64,000 nt of DNA, taken from NCBI GenBank assembly GCA_963205025.1, contig CAUJHO010000050.1, positions 1 to 64,000 on the forward strand, in the 5' to 3' direction. The notes under the pieces were generated by a model. That model searched no databases. It saw only the letters and a program-made list of their open reading frames with translations, and was not told the origin of the DNA. The position numbers and the translations under genes were made by a program. Position 1 is the first letter of the stretch; every line of letters begins with the position of its first letter. Below are positions 36,521 through 45,897 of this stretch, piece after piece. The stretch comes from Pseudomonadota bacterium. GTDB taxonomy: Bacteria > Pseudomonadota > Alphaproteobacteria > Caulobacterales > Caulobacteraceae.

Positions 36521-36751
36521 ATGGGACTTTATGAAACCGGCGTCCGCTTGAGCCACCGGGCCTACAAGCTGACGCTCTCTCCCCTGATCGGGAACCAGTG
36601 CCGTTTCCTGCCGACCTGTTCGGACTATGGAGCCCAGGCGCTGATCGATCATGGCCCGGTGCGCGGCGGTTATCTGACCCTGCGCCGCGTGTGCCGGTGC
36701 AACCCTCTCGGCGGATCGGGCTATGACCCGGTGCCGCCCCGGAAAGACTGA
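36521..36751 (+). CDS. yidD: Membrane protein insertion efficiency factor YidD
   Basis: A 76-residue YidD protein, which assists YidC-dependent insertion of membrane proteins. The signature is seen: [32 protein letters not shown], then [17 protein letters not shown]. The cysteine pattern is typical. The ATG at 36521 is chosen; an upstream TTG at 36458 would overlap the previous gene but adds residues not found in the family. thrS begins 4 nt after the stop. It is not next to rnpA/rpmH/yidC as in many bacteria. Confidence 0.9.
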   Translation: MGLYETGVRLSHRAYKLTLSPLIGNQCRFLPTCSDYGAQALIDHGPVRGGYLTLRRVCRCNPLGGSGYDPVPPRKD

Positions 36752-36755
36752 GACG

Positions 36756-38696
36756 ATGATCGACCTGATCTTCCCCGATGGAAACAGCCGCCAGTACCCG
36801 GACGGGACCACGGCGCTGGATGTCGCCAAGTCCATCGCCCCGTCGCTGGCCAAGCGGGCGGTGCTGGCCGAGCTGGACGGCGAGCTGCGCGACATGAACC
36901 GCGAGATCGAAAAGGGCGGGCCTTTCCGCCTGATCATGCGCGACGACCCCGAGGCGCTGGAGACCATCCGCCACGACACCGCCCACATCCTGGCCGAGGC
37001 GGTTCAGGAGTTGTTTCCCGGCACCCAGGTGACGATCGGCCCGGCCATCGAGGACGGCTTCTATTACGATTTCGCCCGCGAGGAGCCATTCTCGACCGAC
37101 GACTTCGAAAAGATCGAAGCCAAGATGCGCGAGATCGTCGACCGCGATGCCCCCATCGTGCGTGAGGTCTGGGATCGCGACGCGGCCATCAAACAGTTCG
37201 AGGACGTCGGTGAGACCTACAAGGCCGAGATCATCCGCGACCTGCCCGCCGGCGAGCCGATCACCCTCTACAAGCAGGGCGACTGGACCGATCTGTGCCG
37301 GGGACCGCATTTTCCGTCGACCAAACATGTCGGCAAGGCTTTCAAACTGACCAAGCTGGCCGGGGCCTACTGGCGCGGCGATCACAGGAATGCCCAGCTC
37401 CAGCGCATGTACGGCACCGCCTGGGCCAGTGACGCGGACCTCAACGCCTATCTGGAGCGCCTGGAAGAGGCCGAGAAGCGCGACCACCGCAAGCTCGGCA
37501 AGCAGATGGGCCTGTTCCACATGCAGGAAGAAGGCCGTGGCATGGTCTTCTGGCACCCCAAGGGCTGGCGGTTGTGGCAGACGCTGGAGGCCTATATGCG
37601 CCGCCGGCTGGACGAGGCCGGCTATGTCGAGGTCAAGACGCCCCAGGTGCTGGACCGTACCTTCTGGGAAAAGTCGGGCCACTGGGACAAGTACCGCGAA
37701 AACATGTTCGTCTGTGAGACGGTCGAGGGCGAGACCCTCAGCCTCAAGCCGATGAACTGTCCGGGCCACGTTCAGATTTTCAATGTCGGCCAGCGGTCCT
37801 ACCGCGAACTGCCGATCCGCATGGCTGAGATGGGCTCGTGCCACCGCTATGAGCCATCCGGGTCGCTGCACGGCCTGCTGCGCGTGCGCGCCTTCACCCA
37901 GGACGATGCCCACATCTTCTGCCGTGAGGACCAGATCGAGGAGGAGACGGCCCGCTGGATCGAGCTATGCCGCTCGGTCCACGAGGATCTCGGCCTGACC
38001 ACCGAATATATCTCGCTTGGCACCCGGCCCGAGCTGCGCGCCGGCGACGACGCCTTCTGGGACAAGGCCGAAGGCCAGATGCTCAACGCCGCCCGCAAGG
38101 CCGGCGTCGAGCCCGTGATTACCGAGGGCGATGGGGCCTTCTATGCGCCGAAGCTCGACTTCGTCGTGCGCGACGCCATCGGCCGCCAGTGGACCTGCGG
38201 CACCATCCAGCTGGACTATGTCCTGCCTGAACGACTGGATGCCGAATATGTCGGAGAAGACGGCCTGAAGCACCGGCCGGTGATGCTGCACCGAGCGATC
38301 CTGGGGTCATTCGAACGCATCCTCGGCATTCTGATCGAGAACTACGCCGGTGCTTTCCCGCTATGGCTGGCCCCGACCCAGGTGGTGGTGGCGACCATCA
38401 CATCGGATGCCGACGACTATGCCCATGAGGTCGCGCAAGCGCTTCGCGAGGCTGGCTTGCGGGTCGAAACCGATCTCAGGAACGAGAAGATCAACTACAA
38501 GATCCGCGAACATTCCCTTGCCAAGACCCCGATAATCGCGGTCGTTGGACGTAAGGAGGCGGAGGATCGGACTGTCGCCCTGCGTCGTCTGGGCGCAGGA
38601 AACACTCAAGAGTTGATTTCCCTCGACAAAGCTGCGCCTGGGTTGTCTGACGAGGCATTGGCACCCGATCTGCGGCGTCGGCATCCAGAGAAGTGA
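36756..38696 (+). CDS. thrS: Threonine-tRNA ligase
   Basis: A 646-residue class II synthetase. It has the N-terminal TGS domain ([24 protein letters not shown]), the editing domain with HDTAHIL, the catalytic core ([35 protein letters not shown] with class II motif 2, and [17 protein letters not shown] motif 3) and the anticodon-binding domain at the C-terminus. The zinc ligands are the Cys of NCPGH and two His. The ATG at 36756 follows yidD at 4 nt. No T-box or leader is visible, so it is co-transcribed with yidD. Confidence 0.95.
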   Translation: MIDLIFPDGNSRQYPDGTTALDVAKSIAPSLAKRAVLAELDGELRDMNREIEKGGPFRLIMRDDPEALETIRHDTAHILAEAVQELFPGTQVTIGPAIEDGFYYDFAREEPFSTDDFEKIEAKMREIVDRDAPIVREVWDRDAAIKQFEDVGETYKAEIIRDLPAGEPITLYKQGDWTDLCRGPHFPSTKHVGKAFKLTKLAGAYWRGDHRNAQLQRMYGTAWASDADLNAYLERLEEAEKRDHRKLGKQMGLFHMQEEGRGMVFWHPKGWRLWQTLEAYMRRRLDEAGYVEVKTPQVLDRTFWEKSGHWDKYRENMFVCETVEGETLSLKPMNCPGHVQIFNVGQRSYRELPIRMAEMGSCHRYEPSGSLHGLLRVRAFTQDDAHIFCREDQIEEETARWIELCRSVHEDLGLTTEYISLGTRPELRAGDDAFWDKAEGQMLNAARKAGVEPVITEGDGAFYAPKLDFVVRDAIGRQWTCGTIQLDYVLPERLDAEYVGEDGLKHRPVMLHRAILGSFERILGILIENYAGAFPLWLAPTQVVVATITSDADDYAHEVAQALREAGLRVETDLRNEKINYKIREHSLAKTPIIAVVGRKEAEDRTVALRRLGAGNTQELISLDKAAPGLSDEALAPDLRRRHPEK

Positions 38697-38748
38697 TCCG
38701 TTGTGGCGAGGGACGACGCCTTGATGTGGGGATTGGGGTAATCTGGTC

Positions 38749-39672
38749 GTGAACAAGGTCGTTCCGCTCAGACATTTTCCGGCTTTTGAACTCGAGGATC
38801 CGAGCGCGGATATCTCGGTGATCATGGTCGTCTATCTGACCGGCCCCGCCCTGTTCACCTCGATCGCGCGCGTGCTGGCCGACCCGGATGTCGATGACTT
38901 TGTCATCGTCGACAATGGCTCATCGGAGGCGGATCAGGCGCGTCTGTTCGCCATCAGCCAAACGGACGACCGCATCCGGCTGTTGCAGGGTCACGGCAAT
39001 ATCGGCTTCGCACGGGGTGCCAATCTGGGGGCCTCGGCGGCCCGTGGCCGGTTCCTGGTGTTCCTCAATCCCGATGCCTTCCTCGAGCGCGGATGCGCGC
39101 GCGCTCTCTTCGCCGAGACGACCGGCCGGCCCAGCCCGTGCGTGGTCGGCGCGCGCATCCTCAACGAGGACCGCAGCGAACAGCGCGGGGCGCGGCGCTA
39201 TGAGGTCACGCCGGTGACCACCTTGCTCAGCTTCACCCACCTGACCGGCCTGATCCCGGCGTTGCGCAGGTTCGAGATCCATCTTGAGAACGAGCCGCTG
39301 CCCGAGGCCCCGATCAAGGTGCCGACGATTTCCGGGGCCTGTTTCGGCGTCAGCCGCGCCGATTTCCGCCGGCTCAAGGGCTTCGACGGAGATTTCTTCC
39401 TGCACGTCGAGGACGTCGATCTGTGCTGGCGGGCGCGCGAGATGGGCGGGGTGGTTCTGTTCCATCCGACGGCCGAGGTCGTGCACCTGGGCCATACCAG
39501 CCTGGTCGAGCCCTTCTTTGTGGAATGGTTCAAGGGGAACGGCCTGGCGCGGTATTTCGTCAAGCGCGCGGACAGCTGGCCGCGTCGCGTGCTGGCCTAT
39601 GGGCTGGGGCCGATCATTGTCCTGGCCTCGGTGGCGCGGCCGCTGATGAGAAGGCTGACCGGGCGGTCCTAG
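38749..39672 (+). CDS. Glycosyltransferase family 2 protein
   Basis: A 307-residue GT-A fold glycosyltransferase, start GTG at 38749. Seen: ISVIMVVYLTGPALF at the N-terminus, VDNGSS, the donor-site NPDA in place of DXD, and FDGDFFLHVEDVDLCWRAREMGG as the ED/R motif. A short hydrophobic stretch near the C-terminus (LGPIIVLASVARPL) suggests membrane association. It resembles rhamnosyltransferase-type GT2 enzymes of surface polysaccharide assembly. It stands alone, so the acceptor is unknown. A hairpin ends it. Confidence 0.85.
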   Translation: MNKVVPLRHFPAFELEDPSADISVIMVVYLTGPALFTSIARVLADPDVDDFVIVDNGSSEADQARLFAISQTDDRIRLLQGHGNIGFARGANLGASAARGRFLVFLNPDAFLERGCARALFAETTGRPSPCVVGARILNEDRSEQRGARRYEVTPVTTLLSFTHLTGLIPALRRFEIHLENEPLPEAPIKVPTISGACFGVSRADFRRLKGFDGDFFLHVEDVDLCWRAREMGGVVLFHPTAEVVHLGHTSLVEPFFVEWFKGNGLARYFVKRADSWPRRVLAYGLGPIIVLASVARPLMRRLTGRS

Positions 39673-39691
39673 GGCCTGAACTCATGATCTT

Positions 39692-39722
39692 CGTCACCCT
39701 CCGGGCAAGCCCGAGGGTGACG
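39692..39722. terminator. Hairpin between glycosyltransferase and creD
   Basis: Arms cgtcaccctccgggc and gcccgagggtgacg pair over 14 bp with one bulged C. It sits between two convergent genes, so it may stop transcription both ways. The gtcaccct/agggtgac form resembles a repeat common in alphaproteobacterial genomes. Confidence 0.55.
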
Positions 39723-39739
39723 CGATAGGGCGTGCCGGC

Positions 39740-41155
39740 CTAGGCGGCGGCGGAGGTGTCGCCATTCCCCTTGCCGCCGTACCAGTCGACATTGCGCGTG
39801 AACCACATCACCGCGGCGATGGCTGCGAAACTGGCGAGCGCACCGACCAGCAGGGCGTAGTCCTCCAGCCGCATCAGGATGTAGATCAGGCCGTACAGGA
39901 AGGCGAAGGCCACGAGGGCTCGAATGCCCTGGGCGCGGCTCTTGAAGGTCCAGCCGGCGTAGGCCGAAATCAACGCCACCGTTGCCGTCGCCGCGATGCC
40001 GAAGGCGATGTCGAAACCGGTGTGCTCGGCGATCGACAACAGCAGCATGTAGAAGATCACCTGGGCCAGGCCGACCAGAACATATTGGGCCGGGTGGACC
40101 CGCTTGCCCGTCGTGGTCTCGAACAGGAAATAGGCCAGGAAGACCAGACCGATGAACATCGGGGCGTATTTCAGCGACCGGCTGACCGACTGATAGGGGT
40201 TGGCCGGCTCGACGAAGCTCACGGCCAGTTCGGTCGAGCCGAGCCGCGCCAGGGTGTCGGTGCCGCCTTCCGACGGTACGCCGCGCGCGACATAGGGAAC
40301 CGACCACTGGGCGTCAAAGCCGGGTCCGTTCGCAGCCGGTTGCTGCGCCTCAGGCAGGAAGCCGCCGCCGTAGGACGGATCGGGCCAGTCGCCGGAAATC
40401 CGGGCGGCGGTGGTGCGGGCAAATGCCAGCACGCCGATCCGTTGCGCGCCGGAGAACCGTGCCTGCCCCTGGACCTCGAAGGGGCCGCCGGTACGATCCA
40501 CCTCGCCCAGCGGAGTCGAGAACAGGCCGAGTTGAGGATTGCCATAGTGGGCATTGCGCTCGGAATAGTCCGTGTTCGCATTCTCAAGCGTCAGGGTCGA
40601 CAGCAGATTGGCCGGCTCCAATGCCACGGGATCGGCACCGCCGATAGCCAATGTCAGGTCCGAGCGCGCGCCGCGCACGCCGGAGGCTCCGACGATCAGC
40701 TCAGCCCGCGACCAGTCGAGAACGGCCCCTGCCGGGGCCTCGTCGCCGGCGTCGGCCAGGTCGAAAGTCGCGGCATAGGTCAGGTTCGCGTCATAGACGG
40801 GCACCCGGAACAGCGAGCGTTTGCGGACCTCGGAATCGGTGCCGACCGTCATCTGACCGGCTTCGGGATAAACGATCCAGACCGACTGGGTGGTCGTCGC
40901 CGGCTGCCCGGCCTCAGCGGCGCGTGTCAGGGTGTAGGGTACGGCAATCACCGGTCCCAGGAAGGTCTGTGGCCCGCCCATCAGGCCGCCGACTTCGGTC
41001 GCGACTGCCTCGGCGCGGTTGGATCGATCGATCAACAGGCCGAACACCATCAGGGCCGGAATGCTCATCAACAGGGCCAACGCACACACCAGGAGCAGTT
41101 TCAGCCCCAGCGACCGGCGCGGAAAGGGCAGCTTCAGTGCATTGGTGTCGGCCAT
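39740..41155 (-). CDS. creD: Cell envelope integrity protein CreD
   Basis: A 471-residue inner membrane protein of the CreD family: one N-terminal segment (LLLVCALALLMSIPALMVFGLL), a long periplasmic beta-rich domain (residues about 50-310) and a C-terminal cluster of about five segments, with FIGLVFLAYFLFE, VHPAQYVLVGLAQVIFYMLLLS and AYAGWTFKSR recognisable. CreD is tied to envelope stress and beta-lactam response in gamma-proteobacteria. The creBC two-component genes are not here. It lies 284 bp downstream of sdhA on the same strand, behind a composite repeat. Confidence 0.88.
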   Translation of the reverse strand: MADTNALKLPFPRRSLGLKLLLVCALALLMSIPALMVFGLLIDRSNRAEAVATEVGGLMGGPQTFLGPVIAVPYTLTRAAEAGQPATTTQSVWIVYPEAGQMTVGTDSEVRKRSLFRVPVYDANLTYAATFDLADAGDEAPAGAVLDWSRAELIVGASGVRGARSDLTLAIGGADPVALEPANLLSTLTLENANTDYSERNAHYGNPQLGLFSTPLGEVDRTGGPFEVQGQARFSGAQRIGVLAFARTTAARISGDWPDPSYGGGFLPEAQQPAANGPGFDAQWSVPYVARGVPSEGGTDTLARLGSTELAVSFVEPANPYQSVSRSLKYAPMFIGLVFLAYFLFETTTGKRVHPAQYVLVGLAQVIFYMLLLSIAEHTGFDIAFGIAATATVALISAYAGWTFKSRAQGIRALVAFAFLYGLIYILMRLEDYALLVGALASFAAIAAVMWFTRNVDWYGGKGNGDTSAAA

Positions 41156-41281
41156 GCCGGTGTCTCCATCCCAGACCGGCAGGCGACACCGTTATCTCGG
41201 CGAAATCAAGGCGGGAGATTGGGCGTCGAGCCTGACGGAGTCCGATGTGCGCCTTCGCTTGACGCCCCCCCTACAAACCGT

Positions 41282-41422
41282 CCGCTCTTCCCGGCGAAGG
41301 CCGGGACCCAGGTCGTATGGCTTCGCGCCGACCGACCATGCTCCGGTTCCAGCTGGATCGACGACAGAGTCCTGTCATCTGGACCCCGGCGTTCGCCGGG
41401 GTGGGCGGTCGGAAAAGAGCGG
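41282..41422. repeat. 141-bp composite inverted-repeat element
   Basis: The ends ccgctctt (41282-41289) and aagagcgg (41415-41422) are inverted. Inside are two hairpins, cccggc-gaag-gccggg (41290-41305) and ccccggcg-tt-cgccgggg (41384-41401), themselves facing each other (gggacccag against ctggacccc). It occupies the sdhA-creD gap where sdhB would be expected. Confidence 0.6.
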
Positions 41423-41439
41423 CCTAGGCTCGGTCGATC

Positions 41440-43224
41440 CTAGTACTTCCGGGCCATCGGCGGGAAGGGCTTCACATCCTCGGTCAGGGTGTAGTCATGC
41501 ACCGGCCGGTCGCCCAGCGTCACCTTGCCCTTGGCATCGCACCAGGCCAGGGTGTGCTTCATCCAGTTCTTGTCGTCGCGTTCGGGGAAGTCTTCGCGCG
41601 CATGGGCCCCGCGGCTTTCGGTGCGGTTTTCGGCACCCTCGATGGTGACCAGGGCCTGGTCGATCAGATTCATATATTCCAGCGTCTCAACCAGGTCGGT
41701 GTTCCAGATCATCGTCCGGTCCGTGACCTTGATGTCGTCCGACGCCGCCCGCACAGCCCGTACGGCCTGGACACCCTCCTTGAGGGTCTCGCCGGTCCGA
41801 TAGACGGCGGCGTCCTTCTGCATGGCCTTCTGCATCCGCAGGCGCAGATCCGCCGTCGGGGTCGAGCCCTTGGCGTGACGCAGCGCATCCAGCCGGTCCA
41901 GATGACCTTCGGTAGAGGCCGGGGCGACCTCGGGCACCGGGCCCGCCTCGACGATGTCGGCGGCGCGCAGGCCGGCGGCGCGTCCGAACACCACCAGGTC
42001 GATCAGCGAATTCGATCCCAGGCGGTTGGCACCATGCACCGATACACACGCGGCCTCGCCCACCGCCATCAGGCCCGGCACCACCTTGGAAGGGTTGTCG
42101 CCGTCCCGGGTCAGGACCTCGCCGTGGAAGTTCGTCGGGATACCGCCCATGTTGTAGTGGACGGTCGGGATCACCGGGATCGGCTCCTTCGTCAGGTCGA
42201 CCCCGGCGAAGATCTTGGCGCTCTCGGAAATACCGGGCAGGCGCTCGTGCAGAATCTTCGGGTCCAGGTGATCCAGGTGCAGGAAGATGTGGTCGTTGTG
42301 CGAGCCGACGCCGCGACCCTCACGGATTTCCATGGTCATGGCCCGGCTGACCATGTCGCGCGGAGCCAGGTCCTTCACTGACGGGGCGTAGCGTTCCATG
42401 AATCGCTCGCCCGACGCATTCGTCAGATAGCCGCCTTCGCCGCGCGCACCCTCGGTAATCAGGCAGCCGGCCCCATAGATGCCGGTCGGGTGGAACTGAA
42501 CGAACTCCATGTCCTGCAGGGCCAGGCCGGCGCGCAGCACCATGGCGTTGCCGTCACCGGTACAGGTGTGGGCGCTGGTGGCCGAGAAATAGGCGCGGCC
42601 ATAGCCGCCGGTCGCCAGGATCACCAGCTTGGCGCGGAAGCGGTGAATGGTGCCGTCGTCCAGCTTCCAGGCGGTGACACCCCGGCACGCGCCGTCTTCC
42701 ATGATCAGGTCGAGCGCGAAATACTCGATGAAGAAATCGGTCGAGTGCTTCACCGACTGGCCGTACAGCGTATGCAGCATGGCGTGGCCGGTGCGGTCGG
42801 CGGCCGCGCAGGTGCGCTGAACCGGTCCGCCCTTGCCATAGTCCTTGGTCATGCCGCCGAAGGCGCGCTGATAGATCTTGCCTTCGTCCGTACGGCTGAA
42901 GGGCACGCCCCAGTGTTCCAGCTCATAGACCGCCTTGGGGGCCTCGCGGCACATATATTCGATGGCGTCCTGATCGCCGAGCCAGTCCGATCCCTTGACG
43001 GTGTCGAACATATGCCAGCGCCAGTCGTCCTCGCCCATATTGCCCAGCGAAGCCGCGATGCCGCCCTGGGCCGCGACCGTATGGCTGCGAGTCGGGAAGA
43101 CCTTGGTGACGCAGGCGGTCTTCAAGCCCGCCTGGGCGCAACCGAGCGCCGCGCGCAGGCCTGAGCCGCCGGCCCCGACCACCACGACATCATAGGCGTG
43201 ATCAACGATCTGATAGGTGGTCAC
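41440..43224 (-). CDS. sdhA: Succinate dehydrogenase flavoprotein subunit
   Basis: A 594-residue SdhA, the catalytic subunit of complex II that oxidises succinate to fumarate. Seen: the FAD dinucleotide motif [13 protein letters not shown], the covalent-FAD His48 ([11 protein letters not shown]), [25 protein letters not shown] and [12 protein letters not shown]. Its start is a GTG at 43224, 4 nt after sdhD. The iron-sulfur subunit gene sdhB, which normally follows, is absent; a repeat element and creD come next, so SdhB must be encoded elsewhere. Confidence 0.95.
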   Translation of the reverse strand: MTTYQIVDHAYDVVVVGAGGSGLRAALGCAQAGLKTACVTKVFPTRSHTVAAQGGIAASLGNMGEDDWRWHMFDTVKGSDWLGDQDAIEYMCREAPKAVYELEHWGVPFSRTDEGKIYQRAFGGMTKDYGKGGPVQRTCAAADRTGHAMLHTLYGQSVKHSTDFFIEYFALDLIMEDGACRGVTAWKLDDGTIHRFRAKLVILATGGYGRAYFSATSAHTCTGDGNAMVLRAGLALQDMEFVQFHPTGIYGAGCLITEGARGEGGYLTNASGERFMERYAPSVKDLAPRDMVSRAMTMEIREGRGVGSHNDHIFLHLDHLDPKILHERLPGISESAKIFAGVDLTKEPIPVIPTVHYNMGGIPTNFHGEVLTRDGDNPSKVVPGLMAVGEAACVSVHGANRLGSNSLIDLVVFGRAAGLRAADIVEAGPVPEVAPASTEGHLDRLDALRHAKGSTPTADLRLRMQKAMQKDAAVYRTGETLKEGVQAVRAVRAASDDIKVTDRTMIWNTDLVETLEYMNLIDQALVTIEGAENRTESRGAHAREDFPERDDKNWMKHTLAWCDAKGKVTLGDRPVHDYTLTEDVKPFPPMARKY

Positions 43225-43228
43225 GATT

Positions 43229-43603
43229 TCAGGCTCCGGCCGGCGCTTGCGCCAGCGCGATCAGGATAACAAAGGCCAGCCCTGCGCCCGCGAGCGCCAG
43301 GCAGCCGAGCAGATTGAGCATCAGGACCAGCTTGCCGGTCGAGCCGTGCAGATAGTCCTCGATGATGGCCCTCAGCCCCAGGTGCAGGTGATAGACGCCG
43401 ACCAGGATACCGACGGCCACCAGCATGGCGTTCACCGGCTGGGCTAGCCAGGCCAGGGTCTCGGCGTGGTCGAGGCCGGCCAGGGTCGCGCCCGCGACCA
43501 GGGCCCACAGCATCAGCGGCAGCAGGACCAGGGCCGAAGCCCGTTCCTTGATCCAGATCCAGGCTCCGGTCATCTCGGAGGTCTTCACATGGGGGCTGGT
43601 CAT
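43229..43603 (-). CDS. sdhD: Succinate dehydrogenase membrane anchor subunit
   Basis: A 124-residue protein with three membrane segments: [48 protein letters not shown] (holding the heme-b histidine region) and [24 protein letters not shown]. The [16 protein letters not shown] pattern identifies SdhD of alphaproteobacteria. It anchors SdhAB and forms the quinone site with SdhC. Its ATG at 43603 overlaps sdhC by 4 nt (ATGA), and sdhA follows at 4 nt. Confidence 0.92.
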   Translation of the reverse strand: MTSPHVKTSEMTGAWIWIKERASALVLLPLMLWALVAGATLAGLDHAETLAWLAQPVNAMLVAVGILVGVYHLHLGLRAIIEDYLHGSTGKLVLMLNLLGCLALAGAGLAFVILIALAQAPAGA

Positions 43604-43998
43604 GACAGAACTCCCGCCCGCATCAGCAGAAACCAGAACACCGCAGTCCCGCCGATCGAAAAGCCGATCGAGGCCCACGACAGGGCATTGGCTGCGCCTA
43701 GCGAAAAGCCGACGCCCGTATCCCAGATCAGGTGCCGGATGCCCGAGGCCAGGTGGTAAAAGGCCGCCCACGACACGCCGATCCAGATGATCAGGCCGAA
43801 CCACGAGCCTGAGACGGCCGCAAAGCCGGCATAGGCCTCCGGCCCCGCCTTCAGACAGGCCAGCCAGACCACGACCAGCAGCATGCCGACCGCCAGGCCG
43901 ACGCCCGAGACCCGATGCAGGATTGAGGCGGCCATGGTGACATGCCAGCGCCAGACCTGAAGGTGCGGCGATAGCGGGCGATGCGGCGTCTCTGTCAT
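43600..43998 (-). CDS. sdhC: Succinate dehydrogenase cytochrome b556 subunit
   Basis: A 132-residue subunit with three membrane segments. The quinone-site motif SPHLQVWRWHVTMAASILHRVSG starts the protein, and FYHLASGIRHLIWDTG carries the heme-b histidine. The ATG at 43998 (MTETPHRPLSPH) is used; codons upstream extend the frame but are not family-like. It leads the sdhC-sdhD-sdhA operon. Upstream lies the class V PLP enzyme on the same strand, 98 bp away. Confidence 0.93.
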   Translation of the reverse strand: MTETPHRPLSPHLQVWRWHVTMAASILHRVSGVGLAVGMLLVVVWLACLKAGPEAYAGFAAVSGSWFGLIIWIGVSWAAFYHLASGIRHLIWDTGVGFSLGAANALSWASIGFSIGGTAVFWFLLMRAGVLS

Positions 43999-44096
43999 GC
44001 GGCGCGCGATCCTCTGATGCGGTGCGATGAAGCGCCCCGCTTTTGGAACTCGCAACCGGGCCTGTCAACGCGCGCCCGGCTGCGAAACGCTCGCAT

Positions 44097-45266
44097 TTAC
44101 AGCGGCAAGGCCGCCGCGCATTTCTGGATCAGCTGGTCGACATCGGCCGCGTCCTGATACAGGCCAAACCCGAAGCGGATCGTGTCGGCCCGGACATCGG
44201 TGACGACCCCGACCCCGATCAGGGCCTGCTGCCAGGCCTGGGCCTGCGGATGGCGGAAAGCCAGAAAGCGCGCGCGGGGCCCGTTACCCTGGACCGGGTT
44301 CAACAGCTCGGCCTGACGGAGTGCACCGGCATGGCCGCCGGCAACGGCAGTCTGGAACGTCTGCATCAGGCCGATGGTGTGATCCGAGATGGCGGCGGTG
44401 CTCAGGCCCTGATCGGCCAGCAGCCTCTGCACGGCATTGAACCGATAAAGGCCGCTGACATCGAAGGTCGCGCCCCAGAACCGGCCACCGTCAATCCGGT
44501 ATTTCACGCCATTGGGCGGACCGGTCAGATTGCCGAACTCGGCGTACCAGCCGGTCGTCACCGGCCTCGGACAGAAGCCCGGTGGTGCATGCAGGAAACA
44601 GACGCCTTCGCCGGCCATGGCGTATTTGTAGCCGCCCGCCAGATAGAAGACCCGGTCCGCCACGCCCGACAGGTCCGTCGGCGTGGCCATGAAGCCGTGA
44701 TAGCCGTCGATGACGACCCACGGCCCGGCCGGATCAGCCAGCGTCGCCAGGTCCTCGATCCGGTCAAAGGCCTGACCCGTCTTGAAGAAGACCTGGCTGA
44801 CCAGAATCCAGTCGAACGCGCCCGACCGCGCTGCGGCGAGGAACCGGTCCGCAAAGGTCTCGAAAGGCTCCAGCGCAATGCGCGTCACCTCGGCCTGGCC
44901 GGCCTCTTGCCAGCGCTCGCTCTGGCGGCGGAAGGAGTGGAACTCGCCGTCAGTGGCCAGAATCCGTGCCGGCCGCCGCGCGATCCCCGAGAACAGCCGG
45001 ATCAGGAAGTCATGGGTGTTGGATGAAAATACCAGGCTGTCCGGGTCAGGCAGCCCCAGTTCGCGCGCGATGTGGCCCTGCGCCTCCGGGATCACCGTTT
45101 CGAAAATCGGCCCCCACTTCTCGTCGGCGTGGCGCATGGCGTCGTCCCAGGCGCGCCCTTGCGCCTCGTAGGAAACATCCGGCCACAGATGATGGCTGTG
45201 GGCCGCGAAATGCAGCCGCTCCGGAGCCAGCCCGAGCGCGCGCGAAAAGAGGGGCTTGAAGGTCAT
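44097..45266 (-). CDS. Class V aminotransferase-fold PLP enzyme, kynureninase-like
   Basis: A 389-residue fold-type I PLP enzyme. The PLP lysine is in AGGYKYAMAGEG, the aspartate in VVIDGYHGFMA, and FHSFRRQSERW provides a further conserved region. The YKY-A-GEG context recalls kynureninase, and the tryptophan dioxygenase gene 632 bp away supports a role in tryptophan catabolism, but classic kynureninase motifs such as the DLAHAAG region are not seen. Cysteine-desulfurase-like or other class V activity is possible. It starts at ATG 45266. An RHH/RelE module lies between it and kynA. Confidence 0.72.
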   Translation of the reverse strand: MTFKPLFSRALGLAPERLHFAAHSHHLWPDVSYEAQGRAWDDAMRHADEKWGPIFETVIPEAQGHIARELGLPDPDSLVFSSNTHDFLIRLFSGIARRPARILATDGEFHSFRRQSERWQEAGQAEVTRIALEPFETFADRFLAAARSGAFDWILVSQVFFKTGQAFDRIEDLATLADPAGPWVVIDGYHGFMATPTDLSGVADRVFYLAGGYKYAMAGEGVCFLHAPPGFCPRPVTTGWYAEFGNLTGPPNGVKYRIDGGRFWGATFDVSGLYRFNAVQRLLADQGLSTAAISDHTIGLMQTFQTAVAGGHAGALRQAELLNPVQGNGPRARFLAFRHPQAQAWQQALIGVGVVTDVRADTIRFGFGLYQDAADVDQLIQKCAAALPL

Positions 45267-45413
45267 GGACGATGTCTAGACGCGCCAGGTGCCGGACGGA
45301 ACCCGCGAGCGAATTTGCCACCCAGACGGGGCGTCATCTGGCCGATCGTGAGGTCTTGGCCCAACGCTGCGGTCACGGTCGCGGCTTGAGTTCAAATCTG
45401 CGACACTCTTGGA

Positions 45414-45641
45414 ATGGCTGCAGTCATCGAAATCCCTGACGATCTGGATGTCCGTGTGGAGGCCCTGGCGGCTCGCAGCGGACGGTCGAAGACCGCGATC
45501 CTGCTTGAGGTTCTGCGCGGCGTTCTGGAAGACATCGAAGACCTCTACGAATTCGAGCGGGTCATGGAACGCATTCGCGCCGGCGAGGAGCGGGTCTTCT
45601 CGGCTGAGGAGATGAGGCGCGAGCTTGGCCTGGAAGGCTGA
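45414..45641 (+). CDS. Ribbon-helix-helix antitoxin (RelB/DUF6290-like)
   Basis: A 75-residue protein with an N-terminal ribbon-helix-helix (VIEIPDDLDVRVEALAARSGRSKTAILLEVLRG) and an acidic C-terminal tail (FSAEEMRRELGLEG). It is the antitoxin of the module with the RelE-like gene, which overlaps it by 17 nt. No operator was found upstream. The pair sits in the 631-bp gap between kynA and the class V PLP gene and reads opposite to both. Confidence 0.8.
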   Translation: MAAVIEIPDDLDVRVEALAARSGRSKTAILLEVLRGVLEDIEDLYEFERVMERIRAGEERVFSAEEMRRELGLEG

Positions 45642-45891
45642 ATATTCAGGCCAGGCGATCAAGGAACTGAAAAAGCTCGGCAAGCCGACAGCGGCGCGGA
45701 TCGACGCCTACCGGCATGATCGCGTCCTGACCGCCGAGTCGCCGCGCAGCCTCGGCCAGGCCCTGGCGGGTGATCTGAAGGGCTTCTGGAGATATCATGT
45801 CGGCGACTTCCGGGTGATTTGCGACATTCAGGATGACCGCCTGGTCGTGCTCGTGGTTCGGCTCGGCAATCGCCGTGACGTCTATCAGTAG
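45625..45891 (+). CDS. RelE/ParE superfamily toxin
   Basis: An 88-residue RelE-type toxin: KAEYSGQAIKELKKLGKP is the usual start, and GFWRYHVGDFRVICDIQDDRLVVLVVRLGNRRDVYQ is the RelE core with the arginines used for mRNA cleavage. The start is a TTG at 45625 (LAWKAEYS), inside the antitoxin gene, so it is made by coupled translation. It ends 6 bp from the convergent kynA stop. Confidence 0.85.
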   Translation: MAWKAEYSGQAIKELKKLGKPTAARIDAYRHDRVLTAESPRSLGQALAGDLKGFWRYHVGDFRVICDIQDDRLVVLVVRLGNRRDVYQ

Positions 45892-45897
45892 CCCGAC

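Noticed and set aside
35919..37913. 664-residue open frame on the minus strand
   Set aside because: It is the antisense of the Fe-S scaffold gene, yidD and thrS, all strongly supported.
45385..45410. T-loop-like gttcaaatc suggesting a tRNA
   Set aside because: No matching acceptor, D or anticodon stems surround it.
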